Shown piece after piece: positions 10,732 through 20,092 of a DNA stretch of 64,000 bases. The position numbers and the translations under genes were made by a program. Under the pieces are notes generated by a model that was given only the letters and a program-made list of their open reading frames with translations, was not told the DNA's origin and did not search any database. Every line of letters starts with the position of its first letter. Positions within the stretch are counted from its first letter, which is position 1. This stretch comes from Balneolaceae bacterium (lineage in GTDB: Bacteria; Bacteroidota; Rhodothermia; Balneolales; Balneolaceae): contig JAXHMM010000005.1 of assembly GCA_034521445.1 (NCBI GenBank), positions 372,001 through 436,000 of the forward strand, given 5' to 3'.

Positions 10732-12279
10732 ATCAGGGATATGGAACATGCCGGCACCGACAACCGCCTTCCTCGCCGGACCGGGTCTGCCGGAGCTGCG
10801 GGGTCTACCTGGGCTGCCGGTTCTACCTGGACTGCCGGGTCTACTTACGCAGCGGCCCTGCTGCTGGCCGCCACCTTCCTGACCGGCTGCGGGGGAGGCG
10901 ACTACGCGGGCGACCAGCCCGATCCCGTCCATCCCGCCGACCGCCAGGTGGAGTACCAGCGCAAGGAGAAGATCGCCTTCATCCACTTCGGCGTGAACAC
11001 CTTCAACAACGTGGAGTGGGGTACGGGGGAGGAAAGCCCGGCCGATTTCAACCCCACGGATTTCGCCCCCGAGCAGTGGGCGCGGGTGCTCAGCGAAAAC
11101 GGCTTCCGGACGCTCATCCTGACCGCCAAGCACCACGACGGTTTCGCCCTCTGGCCCAGCGACTATACCGACCACGACGTGGCTTCCTCCCCGTGGCGCG
11201 ACGGTGAGGGCGATGTGGTGGGGGCCGTGGCGGAGGCCGCCCGGGCCCACGGCATGGAATTCGGCGTCTACCTGTCGCCGTGGGACATGCACGAGCCCTC
11301 CTACGGCACGCCGGCCTACAACCTCTTCTACCAGAACCAGCTCCGCGAGCTGCTCACCGAATACGGCCCCATCGCCGAGGTCTGGTTCGACGGGGCCAAG
11401 GGGGAGGACGCCGAGGACATGGCCTACAATTTCGAGGGATGGTGGCAGACCGTCCGCGAGCACCAGCCGGGCGCGGTGATCTTTTCCGACGAGGGACCCG
11501 ACGTGCGCTGGATCGGCAACGAGCACGGCTTCGCCGGGGAGACCAACTGGTCGAAAGTGAACCGCGACTCCATCACCATCGGCGCGCCGGGGCAGGGCGC
11601 CTACCTGAACCGCGGGCAGGCCGACGGGCCCGACTGGGTGACGGGGGAGTGCGACACCTCCATCCGCCCGGGCTGGTTCTACCACCCGGAGCAGGACAGC
11701 GCCGTGAAGTCGGTGGACGATCTCATGGAGATCTACTACAAGAGCGTGGGACGCAACTGCACCATGCTGCTGAACATCCCGCCCACGCCGGAGGGCCGGC
11801 TGCACGCCACCGACGTGCAGCGGCTGTATGACTTTACCGACCGGGTGAACGCGATATTCAACGAAAACCTGGTGACACGGACCGACTCCGCCGGCAACCG
11901 CAGCCTCTCCACCCGCACGGTGCAGGCCAGCGCCCGCTATCCCGCAGGCCACGCCCTGGACGGCGACCCGGACACCTACTGGCTCGGCCAGGACGGTCCC
12001 CTCAACCCGGCGCTCGCCATTGAATTCGAAGGACCGGTGGCCTTCGACCACGTGGTGCTGCAGGAGCACATCCCGCTGGGGCAGCGCATCGCCGCCTTTC
12101 GCATCGAGGCTTGGCAGGAAGGGGCCTGGCAGGAGATCGCCCGCGGCACGACGGTGGGACACAAGCGCATCCTGCGCACCGGGGCGCCGGTAACGGCCGA
12201 CCGCCTGCGGCTGGTCATCGAGGAGGCCCGCGGCTACCCGGCCGTCAGCGAGATCGCCCTCTACCTCGCGCCCGGCTGA
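10732..12279 (+). CDS. GH29 alpha-L-fucosidase, lipoprotein
   Basis: A glycoside hydrolase family 29 protein releasing terminal alpha-L-fucose. Motifs are AFIHFGVNTFNNVEWGTG, TLILTAKHHDGFALWPS, and the nucleophile Asp in EVWFDGAKG (codon 11389-11391). A C-terminal discoidin/F5-8C-like domain (ASARYPAGHALDGDPDTYW) probably binds sugar. A lipobox LAATFLTGC predicts a lipid-anchored protein. The start is uncertain: ATG at 10699, 10732 or 10744 are all in frame and none has a clear ribosome-binding site; I take 10732. The leader before the hydrophobic core is lengthened by four 18 bp repeats. The GH20 gene follows 102 bp downstream in the same direction, so the two probably act on the same glycans. 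Confidence 0.9.
   Translation: MRDMEHAGTDNRLPRRTGSAGAAGSTWAAGSTWTAGSTYAAALLLAATFLTGCGGGDYAGDQPDPVHPADRQVEYQRKEKIAFIHFGVNTFNNVEWGTGEESPADFNPTDFAPEQWARVLSENGFRTLILTAKHHDGFALWPSDYTDHDVASSPWRDGEGDVVGAVAEAARAHGMEFGVYLSPWDMHEPSYGTPAYNLFYQNQLRELLTEYGPIAEVWFDGAKGEDAEDMAYNFEGWWQTVREHQPGAVIFSDEGPDVRWIGNEHGFAGETNWSKVNRDSITIGAPGQGAYLNRGQADGPDWVTGECDTSIRPGWFYHPEQDSAVKSVDDLMEIYYKSVGRNCTMLLNIPPTPEGRLHATDVQRLYDFTDRVNAIFNENLVTRTDSAGNRSLSTRTVQASARYPAGHALDGDPDTYWLGQDGPLNPALAIEFEGPVAFDHVVLQEHIPLGQRIAAFRIEAWQEGAWQEIARGTTVGHKRILRTGAPVTADRLRLVIEEARGYPAVSEIALYLAPG
10783..10854 (+). repeat. Four tandem 18 bp repeats in the GH29 leader
   Basis: Units begin at 10783, 10801, 10819 and 10837 and encode GSAGAA, GSTWAA, GSTWTA, GSTYAA. 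They sit directly before the hydrophobic core of the lipoprotein signal peptide. Whole-codon length means copy-number change would alter leader length without breaking the frame. Confidence 0.85.
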
Positions 12280-12381
12280 CCGCCTTCGCGGCCTGCCGCG
12301 GCAACCGCAGCTTGGCGCGGGCCAAACCCCGCCCCGCCGCACCCCTGCAGAATCAGACTTACAACCAACCCATTCACGCAC

Positions 12382-14082
12382 ATGCTTTTTCAACGCCTCG
12401 CACTGCCTTTTCTCGGACTGGTCCTGCTGACCGCCGGATGCGCCATGCCGGGGGAGTCCTCCGCCCAGGAACCGGCCACCCTCGAACAGCCCTCCGTCAT
12501 CCCCAAGCCGGTGTATATGGAGCGCGGGGAGGGACATTTCCGGCTGGCGCGCGGCACGGTCATCCACGCCGACATCACCATGCCCTCCGTGCAGGGCACG
12601 GCGGAGTTCCTGAAGCGCAAACTGGACTCGGCCACGGGCTACGACCTGCCCCTGCAGCCGTGGAGCAACCGCAGCGAGGCGGAGGGCAGCATCCTGCTCT
12701 CGGTCAACGCGGACACCGCGGCCTTCGGGGGAGCCGAGGGCTATTCCCTGGAGGTTTCGCCCGAGCGCATCGAGATAGAGGCGCCCTCCTCCGCCGGACT
12801 CTTCTACGGGGTGCAGACCCTGCTGCAGCTTATGCCCGGGCAGATCTACCGCACCGACTACACCCTGGTGCCGGCCGACACCGAGTGGCGCGTGCCGGCG
12901 GTTTCCGTGCGCGACCATCCGCGTTTTGAATACCGCGGCATGCACCTGGACGTGGCGCGGCACTTCTTCCCGGTGGAGTTTGTCAAGCGCTACATCGACC
13001 TGTTGGCCATGCACAAGATGAACCGCTTTCACTGGCATTTGACGGAAGACCAGGGCTGGCGCATCGAGATCGAGCAGTACCCGCGGCTCACCTCGGTGGG
13101 CGCCTGGCGGGATTCCACGCTGGTGGGACATGCCGGCAGCGGGATATGGGACGGGGAGCGCTACGGCGGCTTCTACACCCAGGAGGAGGTGCGCGAGGTG
13201 GTGGAATACGCCCGGGAGCGCCACATCACCGTCATCCCCGAAATCGAGATGCCGGGCCACGCCTCGGCCGCCCTGGCCGCCTACCCCGAGCTGGGCTGCG
13301 TGGAGGGAAAGGACTACCAGGTGAAGACCACCTGGGGGGTGTTCGAGGACATCTACTGCCCGAGCGAGCAGACCTTCACCTTCCTGGAAAACGTATTGGA
13401 CGAGGTGATGGAGCTCTTCCCCAGCGAGTACATCCACATCGGCGGGGACGAGGCGCCCAAGGCGCAGTGGGAGGAGAGCGAGCTGGCCCAGCAGGTGATG
13501 GCGCGCGAGGGACTGGAAACCGAGGAGGAGCTGCAGAGTTATTTCATACGGCGTATCGAGCAGTACCTGAACGGCAACGGGCGGCAGATTATCGGCTGGG
13601 ACGAGATCCTGGAGGGGGGACTAGCCCCGAATGCCACGGTGATGTCGTGGCGGGGCACCGAGGGCGGCATTGCGGCGGCCCGGCAGGGCAACAAGGTGGT
13701 GATGACCCCGGTCTCCCACAGCTACCTCGACTACTACCAGGCCCCGCGGGGGTCGGAGCCGCTGGCCATCGGGGGATTCAACACCCTCCGCAACGTCTAT
13801 TCCTTTGAGCCGGTGCCCGAGGAGCTTACGGAGGAGGAAGCCGGGTACGTGATGGGCGCCCAGGCCAACGTCTGGACGGAGTACATGCACACGGGCGAGA
13901 AGGTGGAATACATGGCCTGGCCGCGGGCGGCGGCCATGGCGGAGGTGGTATGGTCGCCCGCCGGGCGGCGCAACTGGACCGACTTCTGGCGGCGCCTGCA
14001 GCCCCATTTCGAGCGCTTCGACGTGCTGGGGGTGAACGCCGCCGAGCACTACCGGGGACGCTTGCCGGAGTTCGAGAACTAA
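12382..14082 (+). CDS. GH20 beta-N-acetylhexosaminidase, lipoprotein
   Basis: A 566-residue family 20 hexosaminidase that removes terminal beta-GlcNAc/GalNAc. The leader MLFQRLALPFLGLVLLTAGC carries a lipobox. The GH20b domain (QPSVIPKPVYMERGEGHF) precedes the TIM barrel with FEYRGMHLDVARHF, KMNRFHWHLTEDQGWRIEI and the catalytic Asp-Glu pair at residues 356-357 in IHIGGDEAPKAQWEE. YVMGAQANVWTEY and WPRAAAMAEVVWSP close the fold. Length is typical. With the upstream GH29 fucosidase and the GH2 enzyme across the island it would trim fucosylated, GlcNAc-containing glycans; this combined role is inference. Confidence 0.95.
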   Translation: MLFQRLALPFLGLVLLTAGCAMPGESSAQEPATLEQPSVIPKPVYMERGEGHFRLARGTVIHADITMPSVQGTAEFLKRKLDSATGYDLPLQPWSNRSEAEGSILLSVNADTAAFGGAEGYSLEVSPERIEIEAPSSAGLFYGVQTLLQLMPGQIYRTDYTLVPADTEWRVPAVSVRDHPRFEYRGMHLDVARHFFPVEFVKRYIDLLAMHKMNRFHWHLTEDQGWRIEIEQYPRLTSVGAWRDSTLVGHAGSGIWDGERYGGFYTQEEVREVVEYARERHITVIPEIEMPGHASAALAAYPELGCVEGKDYQVKTTWGVFEDIYCPSEQTFTFLENVLDEVMELFPSEYIHIGGDEAPKAQWEESELAQQVMAREGLETEEELQSYFIRRIEQYLNGNGRQIIGWDEILEGGLAPNATVMSWRGTEGGIAAARQGNKVVMTPVSHSYLDYYQAPRGSEPLAIGGFNTLRNVYSFEPVPEELTEEEAGYVMGAQANVWTEYMHTGEKVEYMAWPRAAAMAEVVWSPAGRRNWTDFWRRLQPHFERFDVLGVNAAEHYRGRLPEFEN

Positions 14083-14104
14083 ATGTAATTCAATACCCTC
14101 GCTT

Positions 14105-15853
14105 ATGAACGGCATCTGGCTGGCAACCGCGGCGCTCGTCATCTTTGCGCTGGGATACCGCTTTTACTCGAAATTTCTGGCCGAGAAGATTTACCAGCTC
14201 GACCCCGATTTCACCACGCCCGCCCACGAGCGGGAGGACGGGGTGGACTTCGTGCCCACCAACAAGTGGGTGGTGCTGGGGCACCATTTTACCTCTGTGG
14301 CGGGGGCGGCGCCCATTGTGGGACCCGCCATCGCCATCTACTGGGGATGGCTGCCCGCCATTCTCTGGGTGGCCCTGGGCACGGTGCTGGCGGCGGGCGT
14401 GCACGACTTCGGCACCCTGGTGCTCTCGCTGCGCCACAAGGGACGCTCCATCGGCACCCTGGCCAGCGAACTTATCGGCGAGCGGGGCAGGATTCTCTTT
14501 CTCTTTATTATTCTCATCCTGGTGCTGATGGTGAACGCGGTCTTCGCCTGGGTGATCTCCAACCTGTTTATCTCCTTCCCGGCCAGCGTGCTGTCGATTT
14601 TCCTGCAGATCCCCCTGGCGGTCTGGATAGGCTATTACACCTACCGCCGGCAGGGCAACATGGTGATGCCCACCATTTTCGTGCTGGTGGTGATGTACGC
14701 CTCGGCGGTGGCGGCCACCTACGTGCCCGTCCTGCAGATCGACCTGGTGCGCTACTTCGGCGGAGAGGCCGCGGCGGGGATACTGGGACTGGGCGCCACC
14801 TCTTCGGCCTTCCTGATCTGGATCGTGGTGCTGTTCGTGTACGTCTACATCGCCTCGGTGCTGCCGGTCTGGAAACTGCTGCAGCCGCGCGATTTCATCA
14901 ACGCCGAGCAGCTGATACTGGGGCTGGGCATTCTCTACGCCGGACTGTTTTTCATGGCACCGGAGGTCACCGCGCCGTGGAGCAACCCGCAGGCCACGGA
15001 CGTAAGCTGGTTCCCCCTGCTTTTCATCACCATCGCCTGCGGGGCGGTCTCCGGCTTCCACGGGCTGGTTTCGTCAGGGACCACCTCCAAGCAGATCCGC
15101 AAGGAGACCGACGCGCGGTTCGTGGGCTACCTGGGGGCCATCGGTGAGGGCGCCCTGGCAGTGATCACCATCGTGGCCGTGGCCACCTTTTTCGGAGGCA
15201 GCGGGGCTTTTCATGAGACCTACGCCTCCTTTTCGGCGGCCGGCGCCAACGGGCTGAACGCCTTCATCCAGGGGGCCGGGCATCTGGCCACCGGCGTGGG
15301 TATTCCAGCGGAGGCCGCCCGCACCATTATCGCGGTGATTGTGGTGAGCTTCGCCGCCACCACGCTGGACACCTCCGTGCGGCTGATGCGCTATATCATA
15401 TCGGAACTCGGGGAGGTGTACGCGATCAAACCCCTGACCGGCATCCACACCGCCACGGCCCTGGCCGTGCTCTCCAGCGCCGCCCTGGTGCTGCTGCCCG
15501 AAGGGCCGCGCGGGATAGGGTCAGGGGGATACCTGCTCTGGCCTTTGTTCGGCACGTCCAACCAGCTGCTGGCCGGCATCAGCTTCCTGCTGGTCACCAT
15601 CTGGCTGAAACGCCAGGGGCGGCCGGTGATCTACACCCTGGTGCCCATGGTGTTCCTGCTGTTTATGACCCTGTGGGCCATGGTGCAGCAGGTGGTCTTC
15701 GACTGGTCAGGCTACGGGGGCGCCGACGCCAACATGCTGCTGTTCGTGCTGGGCGCGTGTATCCTGGGCTTTACCTTGTGGATTCTTTTCGAGGCGGTGG
15801 CGCTGCTGCGGAGGGAAAGCAGGGAGGCGGACGAGCCTGCGGCCCAGCAGTAG
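14105..15853 (+). CDS. cstA: CstA-family carbon starvation transporter
   Basis: A 582-residue membrane protein of the CstA family, with about 15 hydrophobic segments. Family signatures include FVPTNKWVVLGHHFTSVAGA, IVGPAIAIYWGWLPAILW, GVHDFGTLVLSLRHKGRSIG and SGFHGLVSSGTTSKQI. CstA proteins import pyruvate or peptides and rise under carbon starvation in model bacteria. It starts 22 bp after the GH20 stop and may be read through from the glycosidase genes. The length fits short CstA forms. Substrate is not deducible from sequence. Confidence 0.92.
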   Translation: MNGIWLATAALVIFALGYRFYSKFLAEKIYQLDPDFTTPAHEREDGVDFVPTNKWVVLGHHFTSVAGAAPIVGPAIAIYWGWLPAILWVALGTVLAAGVHDFGTLVLSLRHKGRSIGTLASELIGERGRILFLFIILILVLMVNAVFAWVISNLFISFPASVLSIFLQIPLAVWIGYYTYRRQGNMVMPTIFVLVVMYASAVAATYVPVLQIDLVRYFGGEAAAGILGLGATSSAFLIWIVVLFVYVYIASVLPVWKLLQPRDFINAEQLILGLGILYAGLFFMAPEVTAPWSNPQATDVSWFPLLFITIACGAVSGFHGLVSSGTTSKQIRKETDARFVGYLGAIGEGALAVITIVAVATFFGGSGAFHETYASFSAAGANGLNAFIQGAGHLATGVGIPAEAARTIIAVIVVSFAATTLDTSVRLMRYIISELGEVYAIKPLTGIHTATALAVLSSAALVLLPEGPRGIGSGGYLLWPLFGTSNQLLAGISFLLVTIWLKRQGRPVIYTLVPMVFLLFMTLWAMVQQVVFDWSGYGGADANMLLFVLGACILGFTLWILFEAVALLRRESREADEPAAQQ

Positions 15854-15923
15854 GTTTGTCGCTTTGCGCTGATTAGTTGACGGCCCGTTGGGCGGATCAG
15901 GTGCGCCGCCTATTTATATCTTT

Positions 15924-16307
15924 TCAAGTGCCTCTCTTTTCAATCACCACGTCCCGGAGCACTTTTGCGTGGGTGCGGGCTGCCCCGGCGCCTTCGGAAT
16001 CGACGATCTTGGCCGCGAAAAGAAAGGTTACCTTTTCGCGGCCACGCAGTTCATCCAGGGCCTCGCGCATGGCCTCCTCCCTTCCGGCCAGCTCTTCGCG
16101 GTAAGCCGTTTTGAACTCCTCCCAGCGCTGCTCCTTGTCTTCATGGTACCATTTACGCAGCTCGTCGGAGGGGGTAAGCTCCTTTAGCCAGCCGTCCAGC
16201 TTCGCGGCTTCCTTGCTGACGCCGCGCGGCCAGAGACGATCCACCAGCACGCGGTAGCCGTCGGAGGGTTCGGGATCGTCGTATATGCGCTTGAGTTGGA
16301 TATGCAT
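15924..16307 (-). CDS. DUF488 family protein
   Basis: A 127-residue DUF488 protein: IQLKRIYDDPEPSDGYRVLV, DRLWPRGVSKEAAKLDGWLK, then PSDELRKWYHED and a C-terminal FLFAAKIVDSEGAGA. The usual family length is about 115-125 residues. Biochemical role is unknown. It stands alone, convergent with cstA and separated from groEL by a repeat-bearing stretch. Confidence 0.88.
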   Translation of the reverse strand: MHIQLKRIYDDPEPSDGYRVLVDRLWPRGVSKEAAKLDGWLKELTPSDELRKWYHEDKEQRWEEFKTAYREELAGREEAMREALDELRGREKVTFLFAAKIVDSEGAGAARTHAKVLRDVVIEKRGT

Positions 16308-16366
16308 GGGTCGGTCGATTTACGAGGCTGTGCGGCATTGCGGGCTAAATGACATTGCGAGCTCCG

Positions 16367-16418
16367 GCCCTGGGTCCTAGGCCCTAGGTCCTGGGCTCTG
16401 AGTCCTGAGTCCTGAACT
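16367..16418. repeat. Degenerate GTCCT(A/G)G microrepeat tract
   Basis: About 50 bp of imperfect 7-9 bp units (GGTCCTAG, GCCCTAG, GTCCTGGGC, GAGTCCT, GAGTCCT) upstream of the DUF488 gene. It lies ~55 bp before element copy 4. No coding or terminator signal was found in it. Confidence 0.75.
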
Positions 16419-16471
16419 TTGGGCATTGCCGACCTGGGGCCCCATTAGGCTCTGATAACGTTGCCAAATAT

Positions 16472-16562
16472 TTGTGAAAAAATCACAAAAAATTCTGTGG
16501 CCTGACCCGTCTATACGCAGCAGGCGCGATGCAGGCAATTGCTATTTGTGAAAAAATCACAA
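16472..16562 (-). repeat. Paired-palindrome element, copy 4 (diverged)
   Basis: Palindromes TTGTGA-AAAAA-TCACAA at 16472-16488 (centre 16480) and 16546-16562 (centre 16554) are exactly 74 bp apart. The N5 spacer AAAAA shows opposite orientation to copies 1-3. The intervening DNA is mostly unlike copies 1-3 apart from GGCCTG near the first palindrome and ATCAGGGGTACC after the second, which matches the revcomp of the element start. The gene-free stretch 16308-16903 also holds a microrepeat tract and a terminator. Confidence 0.85.
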
Positions 16563-16708
16563 AATCAGGGGTACCTTTCCGGAGCCAAATGGGCATACCC
16601 CCGACCCGCCGCTCAACCCCCAAAAACGACGCCCCAAGCGCCCCAAACGCCCCCACACACCAGGCCCGCTATCCCCTCGCCCGCAGAACATCCCATACCC
16701 GCCAATAA

Positions 16709-16746
16709 AAAAACCCCGCAACACCATAAGGCGCTGCGGGGTTTTT
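16709..16746 (-). terminator. Rho-independent terminator after groESL
   Basis: A 12 bp stem, AAAAACCCCGCA (16709-16720) pairing with TGCGGGGTTTTT (16735-16746), gives a GC-rich hairpin flanked by A and T runs. It lies ~160 bp beyond the groEL stop and fits termination of groESL on the minus strand. It could also act on the plus strand. Confidence 0.88.
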
Positions 16747-16903
16747 AGAATTTCTGCGGCTCACCTGCCGCGGGTCCGTCGGTCAGCCGACCGGCCGTCC
16801 GGGCAAGGCCCGGCATAAGCCTGATCAGCGTCGACCCACACCCCGCGGACAGATACCGCTAGAAGGTTCAGGGAGAGCTCGCGTAGAGCTCAGAAGAGCG
16901 GGC

Positions 16904-18586
16904 TTACATCATGCCGCCCATTCCTCCCATGCCTCCCATGCCGCCCATTCCGCCGGGCATTCCGCCGCCGGGTCCGCCGCCGTCGTCATCGTCGTCGTCG
17001 CCTTTGGTAGGCTTCTCGGAGATGATCGCTTCGGTGGTCAGCATGAGGCCGGCCACGGAAGCGGCGTTTTCGAGGGCGGTGCGTGTAACCTTCGTCGGGT
17101 CGATCACACCGGCCTTGATCAGGTCTTCGTACTTCTCGGTGCGGGCGTTGTAGCCGAAGGCGTCTTTGCCTTCCTTGACTTTCTGCACCACGATGGAGCC
17201 CTCGGCGCCGGCGTTGCTGGCGATGATCCGAAGCGGCTCCTCAAGGGCGCGGCGGACAATGTTGAAGCCGACCTCATGGTCAGGTGCTTCGGCCTCCAGC
17301 TTGTCCAGCACGCTTTGGGCGCGCAGCAGCGCGACGCCTCCGCCGGCCACGATGCCTTCTTCAACGGCAGCGCGGGTGGCGTGCAGCGCGTCTTCCACGC
17401 GGGCTTTCTTCTCTTTCATCTCCACTTCGGAGGCTGCGCCGATGTTGAGAACCGCAACGCCGCCGCTCAGTTTGGCGAGGCGCTCCTGCAGTTTCTCACG
17501 GTCGTAGTCCGAGGTGGTGTTTTCAATTTGACCCTTGATCTGGTTGACGCGGGCTTTGATGTCCTTGTCCTGGCCCTGTCCGCCGACCACGGTCGTGGTG
17601 TCCTTGTCGATGTTGATGCGGTCGGCCGTACCCAGGTAATCCAGGGTGGCGTTCTCCAGCTTGTAGCCGCGCTCTTCGCTGATAACGGTACCGCCGGTCA
17701 GAATGGCGATATCCTCCAGCATCTGCTTGCGGCGGTCACCGAAGCCGGGCGCCTTGACGGCGGCGATCTTCAGGGAACCGCGCAGCTTGTTGACCACCAG
17801 CGTGGCGAGGGCTTCGCCCTCCACGTCTTCGGCGATGATCAGCAGCGGCTTGCCGGTTTGAATGACTTTCTCCAGGATGGGGAGCAGGTCCTTCATGTTG
17901 GAGATCTTCTTGTCGAAGATCAGAATGTAGGGTTCCTCCATCTCGGCGACCATCGTTTCGGAGTCGGTCACGAAGTAGGGGGAGAGGTAGCCGCGGTCGA
18001 ACTGCATACCCTCGACCGTCTCCAGGAAGGTCTCGGTACCCTTGGCTTCCTCAACGGTGATCACACCGTCCTTGCCGACCTTCTCCATGGCGTCGGCGAT
18101 GTTCCGGCCGATCTCCTCGTCGCCGTTGGCGGAGATGGAAGCCACCTGCTTGATGCTTTCCAGGCTGTCGCCCACAGGCTTGCTCATCTTGCGCAGCTCC
18201 TCCACGATGGCTTTCACGGCGGTGTCAATACCGCGCTTCAGTTCCATCGGGTTGGCGCCGGCCGTCACGTTCTTCAGGCCGGTCTGGATGATGGACTGCG
18301 CCAGCACGGTAGCGGTGGTCGTTCCGTCACCGGCATTGTCGCTGGTCCGGGAGGCAACCTCCTTGACCATCTGGGCGCCCATGTTCTCGCGCTTGTTGGA
18401 GAGCTCGATCTCCTTGGCTACGGTCACGCCGTCTTTGGTGACGGTGGGCGAGCCGAAGGATTTTTCAATTACCACGTTGCGGCCGCGCGGACCCAGGGTG
18501 ACCTTGACAGCATTGGCAAGCTTGTCAACGCCACGCTTGAGCGCATCGCGCGCCTCCATATCATAGTGAACTAACTTGGCAGACAT
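16904..18586 (-). CDS. groEL: Chaperonin GroEL (Hsp60)
   Basis: A 560-residue 60 kDa chaperonin that folds proteins in an ATP-driven double ring with GroES. Visible hallmarks are [18 protein letters not shown], the nucleotide loop [35 protein letters not shown], and [13 protein letters not shown]. The C-terminal tail is Asp-rich then Gly/Met-rich (repeated GGM), as usual. It follows groES in one operon with a 58 bp gap and ends at the terminator at 16709-16746. Confidence 0.98.
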   Translation of the reverse strand: MSAKLVHYDMEARDALKRGVDKLANAVKVTLGPRGRNVVIEKSFGSPTVTKDGVTVAKEIELSNKRENMGAQMVKEVASRTSDNAGDGTTTATVLAQSIIQTGLKNVTAGANPMELKRGIDTAVKAIVEELRKMSKPVGDSLESIKQVASISANGDEEIGRNIADAMEKVGKDGVITVEEAKGTETFLETVEGMQFDRGYLSPYFVTDSETMVAEMEEPYILIFDKKISNMKDLLPILEKVIQTGKPLLIIAEDVEGEALATLVVNKLRGSLKIAAVKAPGFGDRRKQMLEDIAILTGGTVISEERGYKLENATLDYLGTADRINIDKDTTTVVGGQGQDKDIKARVNQIKGQIENTTSDYDREKLQERLAKLSGGVAVLNIGAASEVEMKEKKARVEDALHATRAAVEEGIVAGGGVALLRAQSVLDKLEAEAPDHEVGFNIVRRALEEPLRIIASNAGAEGSIVVQKVKEGKDAFGYNARTEKYEDLIKAGVIDPTKVTRTALENAASVAGLMLTTEAIISEKPTKGDDDDDDGGGPGGGMPGGMGGMGGMGGMGGMM

Positions 18587-18644
18587 ATGTACTCTTAGGT
18601 TTGTTGTTGAAGATTAAATCGTGTTGCTAAAAGATGGGTCAGGT

Positions 18645-18938
18645 TCAGTCGACGATACCCAGGATGTCGGATTCGCGCATGATCAGGTACTCCTGGCCAT
18701 CCAGCGTAATTTCCGTGCCGGAGTATTTGCCGTAGAGCACCGTATCTCCTTTCTTGACCGACATTTCAATCTTGGTGCCGTTTTCCACCTTGCCGGGGCC
18801 GGCAGCGACAACCTTGCCTTCCTGCGGCTTTTCTTTGGCCGTATCAGGGATAATGATGCCCGACTCGGTTTTGTCTTCGGCAGGTTCGGGCTGAACCAGT
18901 ACACGATCGCTTAAGGGTTTGATCTTCGTTTTAGCCAT
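18645..18938 (-). CDS. groES: Co-chaperonin GroES
   Basis: A 97-residue Hsp10, taken from the ATG at 18936-18938 ([19 protein letters not shown]); an upstream in-frame extension to 19088 has no family similarity. [20 protein letters not shown], then the beta-barrel segments [19 protein letters not shown] and [12 protein letters not shown] are typical. It caps the GroEL ring. A putative promoter and direct repeat lie upstream at 18978-19026; no CIRCE inverted repeat (TTAGCACTC-N9-GAGTGCTAA) is present. Confidence 0.97.
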   Translation of the reverse strand: MAKTKIKPLSDRVLVQPEPAEDKTESGIIIPDTAKEKPQEGKVVAAGPGKVENGTKIEMSVKKGDTVLYGKYSGTEITLDGQEYLIMRESDILGIVD

Positions 18939-18977
18939 AAGTAATGACTCGCTGAGTTTAGGTTTAACGGTTAAATG

Positions 18978-19026
18978 ATTGTAAATCCATAAATCCTTGT
19001 TGCAACGGATATCCATGTTGCAACGG
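18978..19026 (-). promoter_or_regulatory. groESL promoter with 10 bp direct repeat
   Basis: On the minus strand TTGCAA (19005-19000) and TACAAT (18983-18978) are 16 bp apart, a fair -35/-10 pair about 40 bp before the groES start. The -35 lies inside CCGTTGCAAC, which is repeated exactly 18 bp upstream (19017-19026). The repeat may bind a regulator. Inference from sequence only. Confidence 0.5.
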
Positions 19027-19207
19027 TTCCGACGCAACAGGACCCTAAGTGAGCAAGTTCCGTACCAAACTCGCCTGTAAAAGCCCATTGCGGCAAATTT
19101 CCCGGGAAAAACCCGGCATTCCCCCGCATATCGCGGCCCATCGCCTTCTAGGGGCCGTTGAGGGCGCCTCCCTCCCCCGTCGCCTTCTCACGCGGCTGGT
19201 CGAAATT

Positions 19208-19981
19208 TCAGGTCAAAATGCCACGTGCCGCCAGTATTGCTGTCAACTTTTCATAAAGGTCCGGCGTCCAGGCCTCCGGCCGCTTGCCGTAGTCGAAGCC
19301 TTCGGGCAGCAGCTCCTTGTCAACCAGCGGCTTGAGGGCGTTGCTGAGTTTCTTGCGGCGCTGGTTGAAGGCGGTGCGCACCACCTGCTTGAGGTGGGCG
19401 TCGCTGCAGTCCAGCTCCCCCTTGTCGAAGACCAGCCGCACCACGGCGCTCTCCACCTTGGGAGGCGGGTCGAAGCAGTGGCGGGAAACCGTGAACAGTA
19501 TTTCGGGCGAGCTCATCAGCTGGGTCTGCACGCTAAGGATGCCGTAGTCCTTGGTGCGGATGCCGGATACCAGCCGCTCGGCCACCTCCTTCTGCATCAT
19601 CAGGGTGGCCGTAGCCAGGTGTTCGCGCGCCTCCAGCAGGGCGAAGAGAATCTGGCTGGTGATGTAGTAGGGGAGGTTGCCCACCACATGGGTGCGTGCC
19701 TTGCCCGCCGAAAGCCCCGCCCAGTCGGTGTCGAGCACGTCCTGTTCCACAAGCTCCAGCTCCGGGAAGCGCTCGCGCAGCACCTCCACGGCGCGCTGGT
19801 CCAGCTCCACGGCGGCCATGTCGGGATGGCGCTCCAGCAGGGCCTCGGTGAGGGTGCCCGTGCCGGGACCGATCTCGATGAGCCGGTCGCCCTCCCCCGC
19901 GGGAAGTGAGTCGGCTATTTTATGGATGATGTTGCCGTCGGTAAGGAAGTGCTGGCCGAGGCTCTTTTTGGGTCGGATCAC
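19208..19981 (-). CDS. rsmA: 16S rRNA dimethyladenosine transferase RsmA/KsgA
   Basis: A 257-residue methyltransferase that dimethylates two adjacent adenines near the 3' end of 16S rRNA. It begins PKKSLGQHFLTDGNIIHKIA. The SAM-binding loop is EIGPGTGTLTEALLE, and the catalytic motif VVGNLPYYITSQIL is intact. FDPPPKVESAVVRLVF and the helical C-terminal lobe complete the family pattern. It is divergent from the alanine dehydrogenase gene across 110 bp. Confidence 0.96.
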   Translation of the reverse strand: MIRPKKSLGQHFLTDGNIIHKIADSLPAGEGDRLIEIGPGTGTLTEALLERHPDMAAVELDQRAVEVLRERFPELELVEQDVLDTDWAGLSAGKARTHVVGNLPYYITSQILFALLEAREHLATATLMMQKEVAERLVSGIRTKDYGILSVQTQLMSSPEILFTVSRHCFDPPPKVESAVVRLVFDKGELDCSDAHLKQVVRTAFNQRRKKLSNALKPLVDKELLPEGFDYGKRPEAWTPDLYEKLTAILAARGILT

Positions 19982-20092
19982 AAAGGTGTGTCCTGGATGG
20001 AGGTGACGCGGGCCCTGTTGTTTGGACTGAATTAATAAATTAAGTTGTCAAAAATATCCACTTAACGCGGCCCAAGCAACCAGCAAACGTAT

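Noticed and set aside
10690-13437. Minus-strand open frame of 915 codons
   Set aside because: Antisense shadow of the GH29 and GH20 genes, without family similarity; low-complexity Gly/Val/His/Arg content.
16539-16748. Small plus-strand protein of 69 codons
   Set aside because: It runs through element copy 4 and the terminator hairpin; Pro-rich by composition only.
18939-19100. CIRCE element before groES
   Set aside because: No TTAGCACTC-N9-GAGTGCTAA or close variant was found.
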